Source: Pigoraptor vietnamica
Taxonomy: Eukaryota > Opisthokonta > Filasterea
Length of the DNA stretch: 23,775 nucleotides
Reading direction: 5' to 3'
Assembly: GCA_943704525.1 (NCBI GenBank)
Contig: CALSCQ010001382.1
Span: 1-23,775, forward strand
Under the pieces are notes generated by a model that worked only from the letters and a program-made list of their open reading frames with translations, was not told where the DNA came from and did not search any database. This document shows, piece after piece, positions 10,020 through 22,266 of this stretch. Each line of letters opens with the position of its first letter. The first letter of the stretch is position 1. Made by a program: the position numbers and the translations under genes.

Positions 10020-13000
10020 TTACGCGATCTGCTTGCGAATTATATCGCGTGCTCCCGGGATCTCTCGCAGCACGTCGCTTGGGACGATGAGGAGAAGCAT
10101 GCGCGCGCGGACAATCTCATTGTTCAGGCGCACGACAAATGGCCGAATGACGAACAGGAAGAGCAGCGCGACGGCCGTGAGGAAGATGCCGAGCAGGACC
10201 TTCATGACGGCCATGTAGTTGGAGATGAGGCCGTCCTGCGAGTCCTGGTACATGTTGCTCACGTAGATGAGCGCCGCGCGAAGGTACCATATCGCAAACT
10301 TGGTCACGTCCACCATGTCGTCCGACTCGGCAAAGACCGCCTGCCGCTCGTAATTCAGCGGGAACGTCTCGTTGGCGAGGCTGTCGACCACGCGGCGCGC
10401 GACGACGATGAACTCGAGCTGCGCAGCCCACAGGCCGTGGCTCATGATGCCGCCGTGGAAGGAATCGCAGCCCGCGGGCGAAGAGTCGACGCACGCGTTC
10501 GTGAAAGTGACCTGCGACTGCGAGCTCGGTAGTGGAAGGACCGTCTCGTCACCGTACAGCAGCTGGCGGTTCGTCGCCTCCAGGCCGTCGCAGGCGTCGT
10601 ACAGCGTCTGCCTGTGCCCGAGGTACTCCTCGTACGTCTCGGCGACAATGGCCTCGCGCGCGGCAAAGTTGATCTGGTAGACGTAGTAACGGCGGAGGTC
10701 CGAGCGCTCGAGCATCGCCGCCGCGGGGACGACCGTGTGCACAGAGTCCTCGAAGCGCGCGTAGCGAACGGTGAAGTAGATGATGACAGGCAGGAGGGCG
10801 ATGAGAATGCGGAGAAATCCACGGCGCTGCATGCGCAGGACCGACACCGTCTGCGCGCTGCGCGAGTACGCCACGGCCAGCATCGCCTCGTGGTGCTGCT
10901 CGCTGTGGCGGTTCCCGCGGGACGACTGGTCCGCGCCGCCGACGGCCTCGTCCAGACTGTCGCTGTCGTCGTCAAGGTCGTCGTCAATGTCGGCCATGCC
11001 CTCGAACGTCTGGCGGCATCTGTCGAGAAGCCCGGAGGCGACGGCGGGCGGGATGCGCAGCATGAGGTGCATGAGCCCGTTGCGCTGGATCTCGACAAAG
11101 ACGAGCAGCGGGACGATCACGAGGAGCGCGAGGCCAATGGCGTACGCGATGGGCACGATCGTCGTGATGGTGATCACGTGGCGCGCGTTGTTCAGACTGA
11201 TGCTGATGCTCTCCTGGTAGTATTCAGTCGACTTGACGAGGAGGGGAAGCAGCGACTCGAGGCCGTTGTGCAGAAACTCGATCGACGCCGGCTGCGAGTC
11301 CGTGATGAGCGTGTAGTTCGTCGCCGCCAACTGCATGGCAATCGTCGTGAAGCGCTGCACGCCCTCCGTGAGCGTGATGTTCGTCGCGTCCCGCTTGCCG
11401 TTCGCCGACACGCGCATCCACGAGAGCAGGCGTTGCGTCTTGAGGGCGTACTGGCTGGGGTCCTTGTCCGTGATCTTCATCGCCATGAGCTGCGTGTGCT
11501 TGCTCGCGACGAGGCCAGCCTTGTCCTTGATGATCTGGTCCGTCTCGTTCACCGATTGCACTGCGAGGGGGCGGCGGGGGAGGGGCGGCGGGGGGCAGGG
11601 TCAGTCGCTGCTATTTCCGACACCAAATGAAGTGCGCGCACACGCACACACATTGCCGCACGTAGCGCAACACACACCTGTTGAAAAGATGTCCGTGTGG
11701 TCGACCGTGAGAGTGCGCCCTTCGAAGAGCACGCGGTACGTGTCCTGCCGCCTGTTCGAGCTCAGCACAATCGCTTCGTACGTCTGCGAAATCTCGTCGA
11801 GCGAGCCGCCCGTCTCGGTGCGCGCGACGATCGCAATGATGCCCGAGCCCGCCATCAGCGCAAAGAACGACCACAGAATGTACTGGCTCATGCGCGAGGG
11901 GCGCAGCTCCATGTTCTGCTGCACGATACGCCGGCGAATGCTGTTAATGTCGCTGCGTGCGCTGTGCTCGCTCGAGCGCTGGCTGCCGGACGTGATCGAC
12001 CGCGACCGCCCGCGCCCCTTGCGCTCCCCGCCCTCGTCGTTGCCCTTGAACCCCACGCGGATCGACAGGTCCGCCTGCTCGGGGATCTGCTCCATCTCAA
12101 TCGCCGTCTGCTCCTCCCCGTCAAAGCCAACGCTCGCTGCGGCACGCACACGGGGGTGGAAGGTTTGAGTACAGGCGCAGCTACGCCACCGCAATCAGCA
12201 CTCAGCGATGCACGGTGAGCCAGTACTCCGCACTCACCACGAGGTGCAAGCTGCTCCGCGTAGCCGCTCGGGGCGGAGACGCGGTCGTACGACATCGGCC
12301 GCTTCTCGCTGTACACGGGCGCAACGGCAACCTCGAGGGGCGGCGGCGGCTCGTCCTCGGCGACCAGTCCCAGGTTGTCGTCGCGAACAACGCTGTTCTT
12401 CATGCTCTCGATGAAGCCCGTGTTCCAGTATGACGGCACGTCGTTGTCGCGCGAGGGCTGGCGCTGGAGGTCGAGGCGGCTGGAGCTCAGACCCTTGACG
12501 CTCGAAGGACGGAAGAGCGAGTTGCTGGCGGACATGTTCGACGAATCGCGGGCCAGACCAGGTGCGCCGGCGCCCACACCACCGCCGATTTCGCGGATGC
12601 GGAGGCGAACGAAGAGGACCTTGCACGCGGGCCGATGAGTGGGCGAGTTGGGCGCTGCGTTCGAGCTGCTGCTGGCCGCGTCGCTACCGGCCGCGCCGCC
12701 CCACGTGATCGAGGCGACACTGACGCGGACTTCGAGCGCAGCCGAGTCAAAGTCCTGCGTGAACTTGTCAGCCGTCTTTTGCAAGTCGAACCTGGGTTAG
12801 AAGGGGCACGCACGTGAGCAGCACGCACACCACCCACTACAGAAGGCGGCAGACCGACACTGCAGAGGGCAAGGGGCGGTTGCGTGCGCACGAGATGCGT
12901 GACACTCACTTGGGCACAAAAGCGGTGAGCTTGGTCGCGCTGTCCTTGATGCCCTCGATGGATGCGTTAAAGCGCGCACCAAATCCCGTGGTGAACGACG

Positions 13001-14245
13001 AGATGTTGCCCTGGGCGTCGAGGAGGATGTAGTGGTCGTCCGTCTTGAGCGGCTTGATGATGCTGAGGAACCCCGACTCGGCGGTGCTGTGCTGCAGCTG
13101 GCGCACGGCGAGATGGCAGACGACAATGTGGCCCGTCCTGCTCAGCGTGCAAGAGTGTCAGTGCCAGATGCAAGGGCAGAACAGGGAAAGCACGACCGTC
13201 AGAAGGGTCGCGTTAGTGTTGGGGACAGTGCCGGCGCGTTCTGCTCACCGGTGCTGGAAGGGGAGGAGGCGCGGCTCGTCCTTGGCCATGATGAACGTCC
13301 CGCAGCCCGTCTCGAGATAGTTGCGCATCGCAAGCGTGTGTGACGTCTGCAGGAAGAGCGCCGGGATGACGGTCGTCACGTTGCGCGCGAGAAGGTCCGC
13401 GCGGCGGTAACCAAGCAGCCGACAGGCCGTCGCGTTGACGTCGAGAATCGTACCCTCCTGCGCATTTCCGGAAGGCAAAAGGTGAGGACAGAGTGGCGGC
13501 ACACCCCAACGCACGCGAGGAATGGACACCTATCGTAGGGTCACAGAGCAACGCGCTTCCATACGACGCACCTTGCGGAAGGCGCCGCTGACGGTGAGCG
13601 ACGCAGCGTTGTCATCCAGCATGGCCATGGACAGCGCGGGGCCCTCTGTCTGCGCGCCTCCCTTCGCAACAGCCGCCTTCGTCACGTCGTCGTCCGAGTG
13701 CGGGTCCTCGCCACTGTAGGCCTCCGTCTCGCGCACCTCAAACTCGGCGGCCTTGTCGAGCAGCTCCTCGCCGTAGTACGTGTTGTTCATGACGTTGAGC
13801 TGGAAGCCGGCGTACCTATGCGACAGGGAAATTAGCACACCCAGCAGCAACGGGGTGTGCGTGCGTGGGTGCGTGCGATACTTACGCCCTCAGCAGCTGC
13901 GGGCTCTCCGGGTTTATGCGCATGAGCTTCTCGTAGCTGGCCTGCGCCGTCGTCACCGCCTTTGTGATCCGCGCGGAGATTTGGTGCAGGCGGACGAGGC
14001 GCGGCGTGCGCTGGATCATCTCGGACCAGAAGGCCAGCTGAAGCGCAAAAGACGCGCGCACGTGAGCGGGGCATCGCCACAAGCCGGACACAGTGATAAC
14101 AGCGCATGCCAATCAAAGCAAGAGCACAGTACGCCACGAATGCGCACCTGCGCTTTAATGGCCTTGCTCTGGCTGCGCTTCGCATCGCCCATGTGCGCCT
14201 GAAATAAAAAACAAACAAAAATAGTCAGCGCCTGCGTGCACGTCG

Positions 14246-14287
<42 letters not shown>

Positions 14288-16048
14288 GCATTCCGCACTC
14301 ACCTGAAACTCGACAAACGTCATGACGTCACGCGAGCCCGACGAGAACTCGTCGCTGATCATCATGCGCCGGCGGTAGACGACGTACTGGATGTCGAGGG
14401 GCGCCTTTGCCGAGTTTGCCTTGTCGAACTGCGCCGTCGCCATGCCCTTGTTGCGCTGGTAGATGAGGAAAAAGTGGCCCCAGAACAGCCGAAGAAGCGA
14501 GCTCTCAGGAAACTTCTTGGCCGCCGCAATGAACATGTCGTTGACAGCGGAGTACGCCGCCTTGGCCTTGACTGCCTCGGCGTCAACAAGCTCGCCGGGG
14601 GGCGTCATGAGGAGACCGTTGTCCTCGAGATAGAAGCGCACCTGCGCGGGCAAAGCGGAGGCGTGTCACAGACAGAATACGTACGCACAAAACGCACGTC
14701 GCAAACACGCACACACATCCGTGTACACACCGGCATCCGCGCACACACGCTCTGCACAATACGCACCTTGAGCTCGACCTCGGGGACATAGCGGATCTGG
14801 TTCATCGACCTGGCCGTGATCGAGTTGCGGCGCATGCGGCACGCGACGACGCAGAGGACGACGACGCCGGGGACGGTGATGAAGAACATGTAGAAGACGT
14901 CTGCAGAGTGGTGGTCGCCGAAGAGGCCCGCGAACAGGAGGCAGAGGGCGGCCCACTCGAACACCCACGCGACGCACGCGTGCAGCACGGTGAGGCGGTA
15001 ATTGTGGTACGGCAAAAACATCGTAAAGGCCACGGCCATTGCCAGGCCGGCAACATTGACCGAGGCGATAAGGACCCACGGGTTGACGTCCTCGTTCGTC
15101 ACATTGTAGATGATCGTGAGCGCGGCCTGCAGAGGCAGGAGATTGAGTCAGTTACTCTGTTACACTCCGATGCAAAGCAGAGAGAACACAAAGGGGCGCA
15201 CCTTGACAAGGAGGAAGAGGAGATCGACGCGCGCATGCGCACGCGAGAGCGCGTCCTTCTTGGTCGGGTCCTGCTCGTAGAAGCTCGCGACGACAATCGA
15301 AGCAAAGCCCATAAAGACAAAGCCGAACGTGAGGGCGAGCACCTTCTGCACGAGAGCCACGGCGTCGCCGCTGGACCAGCACGGCGAGTCCTCGCAGCCG
15401 ATGCGAGACGCGAGCATGGCGATAATGGGGATGAAGCACACGGTGGTCACGAGCCCGCCGACGAGGCGAAGAAGCTTGAGCGCCTGAGACGGGAAGGAAA
15501 GCAGTGTCAGCGTGGGTGTTCGGAGTAAACGGCGGGCGCATGGGCGCAGAGATCCAGCACTCACCCATAGGAAACGAAGGCGCCCCCGCGAGAAGAGGTA
15601 GCTGACGAAGAGCACGAGGGCGACAATGCCGACAACTATGCCGAGGGCAATGTAGAAGACGACGACTTGTCCGCGGACAAAGTACTCGATGTTGGCGTAG
15701 TTGCAGAGCGCGGCAAACCAGCGCATGGAGCCGTAGGACCACGGCAGGTCGTGCTGCACGCGGAACAATCAAAGGGGTCAGAGAACGACGCCCCATGGGA
15801 AGACTGACAGGTACCGGGGCCATGCAGCTGCCACGCACCGTGATGGAGAAGGGGAATTCGAGTAGCTGGAGGAGTTCGACGACCGTGGCAAAGACAATGA
15901 CGAACGTGCCGTGGCGGGCATCCTTGCCCATCACAAACAGCACGCCGAAGAGTCCCGACTTGACGCGCTCCCACCAGGACTGTTTCTTCTTGCTGCCGCC
16001 GTCGATCCACGGGACGTGCTGCTGCGAGCTGTTCTCGGCGTCGGCCAT
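10020..16048 (-). CDS. TmcB-like multispan membrane protein with PAS domain, 13 exons, 1605 aa
   Basis: Exons, 5' to 3': 16048-15839, 15753-15565, 15483-15202, 15126-14767, 14641-14303, 14198-14148, 14037-13886, 13815-13572, 13457-13249, 13137-12910, 12791-12238, 12136-11678, 11560-10020. They total 4818 nt and end in TAA. The plan matches the tiny macrocysts protein B/C family of amoebae, ciliates and algae. About seven N-terminal membrane segments (exons 1-4) precede MNQIRYVPEVELKVRFYLED and a TPR-like helical region (exons 5-8). A PAS domain follows (about residues 600-680: EGTILDVNATACRLLGY, NVTTVIPALF). Then come a Ser-rich linker (exon 11), a charged helix, and four more membrane segments in exons 12-13, ending near FVVRLNNEIVRAR. 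Function in the family is poorly known; Dictyostelium tmc genes relate to sexual development. The PAS ligand is unknown. Exon 6 is only 51 nt. Confidence 0.88.
14249..14286 (-). repeat. Microsatellite in TmcB-like intron 5 (UG on the sense strand)
   Basis: AC repeat on the plus strand inside intron 14302-14199. In the transcript it is UG, placed some 15 nt after the GTGAGT donor. Confidence 0.93.
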
Positions 16049-16373
16049 CTTGAAATGGGCCGTTCAATAGCGGCCGCCGCGAGCCGCTTCGAGAGTCAGA
16101 TTTGCCCAGGTGCCTGACGTCGGCTGTTGATCGGCTGGCACGAATCGCCGAAGTTGAATTCTCTGCTTGAGTTCGCTGAGCTCGGTTCGCTGATAGGAGA
16201 TGAGGCCGCTTTGTGTGTGTGTACGTGTGTGTGTGTGTAAAAAAAAGATGGGCGCGGCGTGTTGCCGGTCGTCGGGCGGATCGGATTCACGGCCCGGCCC
16301 GCCCGGCGCGGTGTGATTCAGCCAACCGAAACGGCGCGTGCGGCTGCGGGCTTATTCGGCAGGGATGGGTGAG

Positions 16374-16435
16374 TGTGAGAGTGCGTGTGAGTGCGTGTGA
16401 GTGCGTGTGAGTGCGTGTGAGTGCGTGAGTGTGTG
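16374..16435 (+). repeat. 10-bp minisatellite GTGCGTGTGA
   Basis: About four exact units at 16381-16420 with degenerate flanks, upstream of the TmcB-like start codon. Confidence 0.85.
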
Positions 16436-16575
16436 TGACTTTGGAGTGAGCGGGCACATTGTGACTCGCAAGCGGAGTGCGACGAACCGGAGCAAACCTT
16501 TGGCGACGAACGACCGTTTGCATCGGGCAAATAATCGCCGACAGTGTCCGCTCACCCGATTAGGAAAATGGCTGT

Positions 16576-16597
16576 CCGGGTGCGATCCGGGTGCGAT
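16576..16597 (+). repeat. 11-bp tandem repeat CCGGGTGCGAT
   Basis: Two exact adjacent copies in the spacer 16049-17010. Confidence 0.85.
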
Positions 16598-16637
16598 TGG
16601 AGGAGGATCGCCCGGCACCTTTCGCGGAGGGTTTCGA

Positions 16638-16670
16638 CTGAAAAACGGCTGTCTGAAATAGCCTTTTCAG
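16638..16670. other. Inverted repeat / hairpin in the spacer
   Basis: CTGAAAA, a 2-nt bulge and GGCT pair with AGCC and TTTTCAG around a 9-nt loop, giving 11 paired bases. A CGA/TCG pairing outside, past a 4-nt bulge, could extend it. Strand and role are unknown. The spacer 16049-17010 holds the 5' flank of the TmcB-like gene and the 3' flank of the ABC gene; no protein gene is supported there. Confidence 0.55.
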
Positions 16671-17010
16671 AAAATCGCAGCAGGACACCCGCGAAGATTT
16701 CGGCACCTTTAAGGGGAGAAGAGCATGACAGTGCACCGTGCGGGTTGCTAGGGGCACCGCCGGGGTATTCTACGGAGCATACCTCTGCCGGAGCATTTTC
16801 AGTGCACAGTCTCACTCACTTGCGAAGGCAAACGCTCCGTCTTGCCATTGAGGCACAGTCAACACGCAACACAACCCCCCGAATTGTCTCACGGTGCACT
16901 TTAAAATAGGAAACAAAGAGGGAGAAAAGTCCGAGTACCAGCCCCGTTTCATTATTAGCGGCAAAATAAAGAGCCCATCTCAGCCAAACGCTCACACTCA
17001 CGGTGAACGT

Positions 17011-20000
17011 CTAATGATGCGGTTGTGCGAGGGACGTGTTCACGAGGTCAAAGTAGCGCCCGCGGAAGGCCATCAACTCGTCGTGCGTGCCGAGCTCGAC
17101 AACCTCGCCCGCCTCCACCACCGCAATGCAGTCGGCGTTCTTGACGGTGCTCAGGCGGTGCGCAATCACAATCGTCGTCCGCCCCTGCGACGCCACGTCC
17201 AGCGCCTCCTGCACCACCTTCTCGCTCTCGGCATCCAGGGCGCTCGTCGCCTCGTCCAGAAGGAGAATCTTCGGGTCGCGGACGAGCGCGCGCGCAATCG
17301 CAACCCGCTGCTTCTGCCCGCCCGAGAGCTGCGTGCCCTTCTCGCCGACGTCCGTCTCGTACTTGAGCGGGAGCGTCTCAATAAAGTTGTGAATGTTGGC
17401 CTTCTTCGCCGCGGCAATGATATCGTCCATCGTCGCGTCGTCCCGACCGAAGCGGATGTTCTCCGCAATCGTCGTCGCAAACAGCACGGGCTCCTGCCCG
17501 ACCATCCCCATCTGGCTCCTCGACCACCGCACGTTCAGCGAGCGCACGTCGTGGCCGTCGACAGTCACCTTGCCGTCCGCGGGGTCGTAGAAGCGCTCGA
17601 CGAGCTGCACCGCCGTGCTCTTGCCGCACCCACTGTGGCCCGTGATGGCGACCGTCTTGCCCGGTTGCACCGCGAGGCTGAAGCCCTGGAGAATCGGAAT
17701 GTTCTTGCGCGTCGGGTACGAAAAGCGCACGTCCTCGAAGCCGACGCTCCCCTCGCACCCCTCCGGCCGCTCGCCGTCGGCGCCAGTAGGGTCGATCTTG
17801 GACGGGTGGTCCATAAGCCAGAACACGTGCGCGGCGGCGACCTTCGCCTTGGCGTAGTCCGGCGCCATCGAGCTCACCTGCCCGACGGTCATGGCGGTGA
17901 AGATGATCGAGCTGAAGACCGTCATCATCTCGAGGAACGTGTACTCGCCGCTCTTGACGAGCGTGCCGCCGTAGTAGAACGACACGGCCCACGTGAGGAA
18001 CATGACGGCCTGCGAGACGCCGAACCCGAAGCCCGCCACGTGCGCGCGGCGGATGCCCAGCTTGAACGGGTGCTCAATGTAGTTGGCGTACTTCTCGACC
18101 GTCCGCTTCTCGAGCCCCAGCGATTGCACCGTGCGTATGCACTCGATGGCCTCGCACGCGACCTGCCCCGAGCTCTCGTACGACGCCTTGCCCTTCGCAG
18201 AGTATCCCTGCAGCGCCTTGAGCTGCAGCATCCCCGCGACGGCCACGAACGGCACGCACGCGCAGATGACGAGCGTCAGCTTCCAACCGGACACAAACGC
18301 GATCGTGATGCCGGCGATGGCGTTGCCGAGAATTTGAATCAGACTCGCGAGCCGTGAGCCGATCATGCCCTGCACGAGCGAGGCGTCCGCCGCCAGCCGC
18401 GTCGTCAGCGCGCCAGTGCCGTGACGCTTGTCGTCGAAGAACGCAATGTCCTGGCGCAGAATGGAGCGGAAGCTGCGCTCGCGCAATCGCATCGTGAGGT
18501 TCTCGCCCGCGAGCGTAAAGAGGCTGATCTGGAGGTAGTTGCACAGCGCCGTCGCCACCGCGAGCACGACAAACATGCCCGACCAGAAGCGCGCGTCGTT
18601 GCGGAGGTCGTCGCCCGTCTCCGTGAACACGTCGACAATTTTGGCGAAGAAGATGGCGAACAGGGGCATGATGACGCCGTTCCCCGCCGCGGCGACCGAG
18701 CCGAGCGCGAGCTTGAGGTAGTCGCCGCGCATCTCGCGAAAGATGCGGCCCATCGTCACCTCGTACTTGTCCGCGGGGTCCTCCTCCCCCGCAGGCTTGT
18801 CCGGACTGTCCTTCTTCTTGCCCTTCTTCTTCTTGGCGCCGCTGCCCGCAGCCGAGCTCTCGCCGCCGTCCGCCGCCGCCTCCTCGGGCCGCAGGGTGAT
18901 GCTGATGCGCGAGTCGCCCTTCTCCTTGAAGAACGACTGCCCGCGCGTGGCAGGCGCGTGCTTCCGCGCGTTCTCCTCCGGCTTGGCGTTGAGCTGCGCC
19001 TCGACCAGCTGCCGGTACACGCCGTTCTCGAGCGCCATGAGCTCGTCGTGCCTCCCCTTCTCCACAATCTGGCCCTTCTGCACAACAGCGATGCAGTCGG
19101 CGTTCTTGACGGTGGTCAGGCGGTGCGCAATCACAATCGTCGTCCGCCCCTGCGCCGCCACGTCCAGCGCGTCCTGAACCACCTTCTCGCTCTCGTTGTC
19201 GAGCGCGCTCGTCGCCTCGTCGAGAAGGAGAATCTTGGGGCTCTTAAGCAGGGCGCGCGCAATAGCAACGCGCTGCTTCTGGCCGCCGGACAGCTTCGCG
19301 CCCTTCTCGCCGACGTCTGTCTCGTACTTGAGCGGGAGCGTCTCGATAAAATCGTGGATGTTGGACATCTTCGCCGCCGCGATAATCTCGTCCATCGTCG
19401 CGTCCTCGCGGCCGTAGCGGATGTTCTCCGCAATCGTCGTCGCAAACAGCACGGGCTCCTGGCCGACCATTCCAATGCGGTCGCGCAGCCACCGCACGTT
19501 CAGCGAGCGGAGGTCGCGGCCGTCCAAGAGCACGCCGCCGCCGAGCGGGTCGTAGAAGCGCTCGACCAGTTGCACGACCGTACTCTTGCCGCAGCCCGAG
19601 GCACCCACGAGCGCGTACGTCTTGCCGGGCTCCACGGAGAGCGACATGCCGCGCAGGATCTCCACGTCAGGGCGCGACGGATAGCTGAAGAAGACGTCGT
19701 TGAGCTCGATGCGGCCGGCGCATTCCGCGGGCTTCTCGCCGGCGTCCGAAGCGCTGTCGACCGGTGGCACGCGGCTGATGGTGCCAAAGACAATGTGCGC
19801 CGCGCCGCGCCCCTCGGCAATGGCGGTGATGGGCGGGCCCGTGTGGCCGAGCGAGAAGGCGCCGATCAGCACCGCAAAGAACACGTTGAGCACCTCGCCC
19901 GACGTCATGTCCTTGTGCAGAATGAGCGTCGAGCCGTACCAGAACGCGAGGGCGTACGTGCAGAACATCACAAAGAACGTCGCGCCGATGCCGGCGCCGG

Positions 20001-21207
20001 ACACGTGGCCCTTCTTCACGCCGCTCGCGTGCGCAATCTTGAGCGACTCCGCGTACCGCGCGCACACCTTGTCCTCCGCCGAGAACGCGGCAATAGTGCG
20101 CATCGAAGAGATGGCCTCTTCCGCGCGGGCGCCGGCCTGCGCATAGGCCTCTTGTCCCTTGGTCGTGAGCGAGATGAGCACCTTGCCAAAGAACCCGGCG
20201 CAGATCGCGAGCACCGGCGTAACGGACACGAGGACGAGCGTCAGGCGCCACCCGCGAACAAACCCAATGACGAAGCCTGCGCGTGCGTGCGCGTGCGTGC
20301 GTGAGCGTGCATGCGTGAATTGGGCGGTTGGGAAAACGAGAAGGCAATGGTCAGCGATGGTCCAACAACGCACCGGCCAAAAAGGTCGTCGTGTGCTGTA
20401 TTACTGTGCCGACTTTCTCTCCCATCGCATCCTGGATGAGCATCGTGTCGCTGCGCGGCAAAGGCGCGTTTGATGCGCGTTGATGGTTGGGGTTAGGGGA
20501 CTGCTTCCTTTCACACGGAGGCGCATTCAGAACAACGCCTCTCTTCGCACCGCCGACGCAGCGACTCAGCACAACGCAGCACTCGCACACGTACACTCGC
20601 TGGGGCACCCGCACATGTAAGTCATGCAAATTAAAAACACGCACGCACCTCGATATGCGCGTCGTGAGGTCGCCGCTCTTCTGCCCGTCGAACCACCCAA
20701 TGTCCTGGCGCAGGATGCAGCGCACGTACTCTGTGCGAATGCGGCGGTTCTGCCGCTCGCTGCTCATCATCCACATGGAGAACTGGAGATAGCCGCACAT
20801 GAAGGCAATCGCCGCAAGACCGAGGAAATAGTACGTGTACTTGCGCAGGTCGTGCATGAACTGGTCGGGCGTCGTAACGCCCTGGTCAAAGTCTGCAAGC
20901 GCACGAGTGCCGCAGTGAGTGCTGGTTGACAGGAACGGCTAATCAAACGCGCGTGCACACACACACGCGCGCGCAGTATTAACACACACATACAGCGCAT
21001 ATTAACACATACACATGTGCACACACGCCCAATACACCATCTCAACACGCACCGGTGAAAACGTCGATGATTTCGCCCCAAATAATCGTCATGAGGGGCA
21101 TGGAAGCACCCGCACCCACGGCGCCAATCGAGCCGACGAGCATAAGGAGCTTGTCCGCTGCACACAGAATCAACACCGACACGTTAGTAACTCGTGCGCA
21201 ACACACG

Positions 21208-21242
<35 letters not shown>

Positions 21243-21746
21243 ACACACACACACACGCACACACCACACACACGCACACACATGCAGCCCACCTGGCGTT
21301 GCAAACCGGAAGAGAAGCTCGCCGAAGGGCACCTGCGCCTTGGGTGGCTCCTTGTCCTTCTTCCCTTTCTTCCCCTTTTTGCTCTTTTTGCTCTTCTTGC
21401 CATCGCTCTCTCCGTCAGTCGCATCCTTATCGCCGCCCTTCTCCTTCTCAGCCCCAACGCCGTTCCCGCCGTTCGCGCCGTCATGCTTTTCGTCCACGTG
21501 CGTCGCAGCTGTTTCCGCGGGGACATCGACGTGCACCTGCGCAGCGTGCTCGTGGCCGCCACTGACGTCCGCAAGTTCAATGACGTACTCGCTTGGGCGG
21601 CGCTCGCCCGACGCAGGCGCCCCGTCCATTCTCGCGGCGCGTTGCACTGGTCGGGAATTGGAGTCGATGGGCCACGCAGCACGTGGTGCCGGCTTGGTCA
21701 GTGGTTCGTTCGCTACGCCGTTTGCCGCAGAGTGTCCCACTCCCAT
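17011..21746 (-). CDS. ABCB: ABCB-type full ABC exporter (P-glycoprotein-like), 5 exons, up to 1381 aa
   Basis: Exons 21746-21293, 21157-21053, 20892-20649, 20450-20374, 20276-17011; total 4146 nt, stop TAG. It is an ATP-driven exporter of hydrophobic compounds or lipids in a cell membrane, built TMD-NBD-TMD-NBD. Seen: an N-terminal cytoplasmic stretch of about 150 residues with a poly-Lys block; TM1 in exon 2; YVRCILRQDIGWFD in exon 3; Walker A GASGCGKST (about 518), signature LSGGQKQR (about 621) and Walker B ILLLDEATSALD in NBD1; a Lys/Ser-rich linker (about 740-800); a second TMD; and Walker A GHSGCGKST (about 1173), signature (about 1276) and Walker B in NBD2. Both sites look catalytically complete, with the Glu after Walker B and the H-loop HRL present. 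Four introns fall in the first TMD, while the last 3.3 kb is one exon. The start could be ATG 21746 or 21629 (1342 aa). Confidence 0.97.
21208..21284 (-). repeat. Microsatellite in ABC intron 1 (UG on the sense strand)
   Basis: CA-rich on the plus strand with CCAC and CGCA interruptions, inside intron 21292-21158. The sense transcript reads UG-rich directly after the GTGGGC donor. Confidence 0.92.
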
Positions 21747-21760
21747 CACCGCCGAGAAGG

Positions 21761-21769
21761 CCTTATATA
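21761..21769 (-). promoter_or_regulatory. TATA box of the ABC transporter gene
   Basis: TATATAAGG on the minus strand, a strong TATA match, about 17 nt before ATG 21746 and about 135 nt before ATG 21629. Confidence 0.55.
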
Positions 21770-21805
21770 GTCCGACGCGCCTGTAAGCGCACACCGAGCT
21801 TACGT

Positions 21806-21808
<3 letters not shown>

Positions 21809-21873
<65 letters not shown>
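21809..21873 (+). repeat. (GT)n microsatellite in the divergent intergenic region
   Basis: About 32 GT units between the ABC gene (-) and the secreted-protein gene (+), just upstream of the candidate TATA box. Confidence 0.95.
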
Positions 21874-21874
<1 letters not shown>

Positions 21875-21989
21875 CGTGTGTGCGTGAGTGGGCGAGAGAC
21901 AGACACTGTCATGCGTTCTTGGCACGCGTCACTGGGGTTCGTGGTGACCAGCGAAGCCCCCACCCTGCACAAAGGCCCCGCGACCTTTC

Positions 21990-22262
21990 GTAATACCCAC
22001 CAAAAATAACACCGAAACCCCCACCTTACGCGTTATGGAGTGACCTGGTGGGCGGACGATCGGGTATGATCATACGACCGAGAAATTCCATGGTACAAAA
22101 TTGATACTTAAATAATGCGTAATAAATCTCTCGGGGGTGACCGCGTGAACCATGACGTAATTCTATGGAGACCAATGCCCTTATTAGTATATCAATATCT
22201 GAAAAGTCCTATTAAAGATATATTGGAAAAGGCATACCTACTTAGGAGATAATTGACGGAAT
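21990..22262. other. AT-rich intergenic island
   Basis: Sharp drop in GC against the surroundings. It holds a 12-bp palindrome GTATGATCATAC at 22064-22075 and several A/T runs. No ORF with coding character. It probably belongs to the divergent promoter region; a decayed insertion cannot be excluded. Confidence 0.45.
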
Positions 22263-22266
22263 TGGC

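Noticed and set aside
16544-16909. 121-codon ORF in the spacer upstream of the TmcB-like gene
   Set aside because: No codon bias or domain, and it runs through short direct repeats and a hairpin.
16894-20304. Long plus-strand ORFs (487 and 627 codons) opposite the ABC transporter
   Set aside because: They are Arg/His/Ala-rich antisense shadows caused by GC-rich third positions; the minus strand shows complete ABC motifs.
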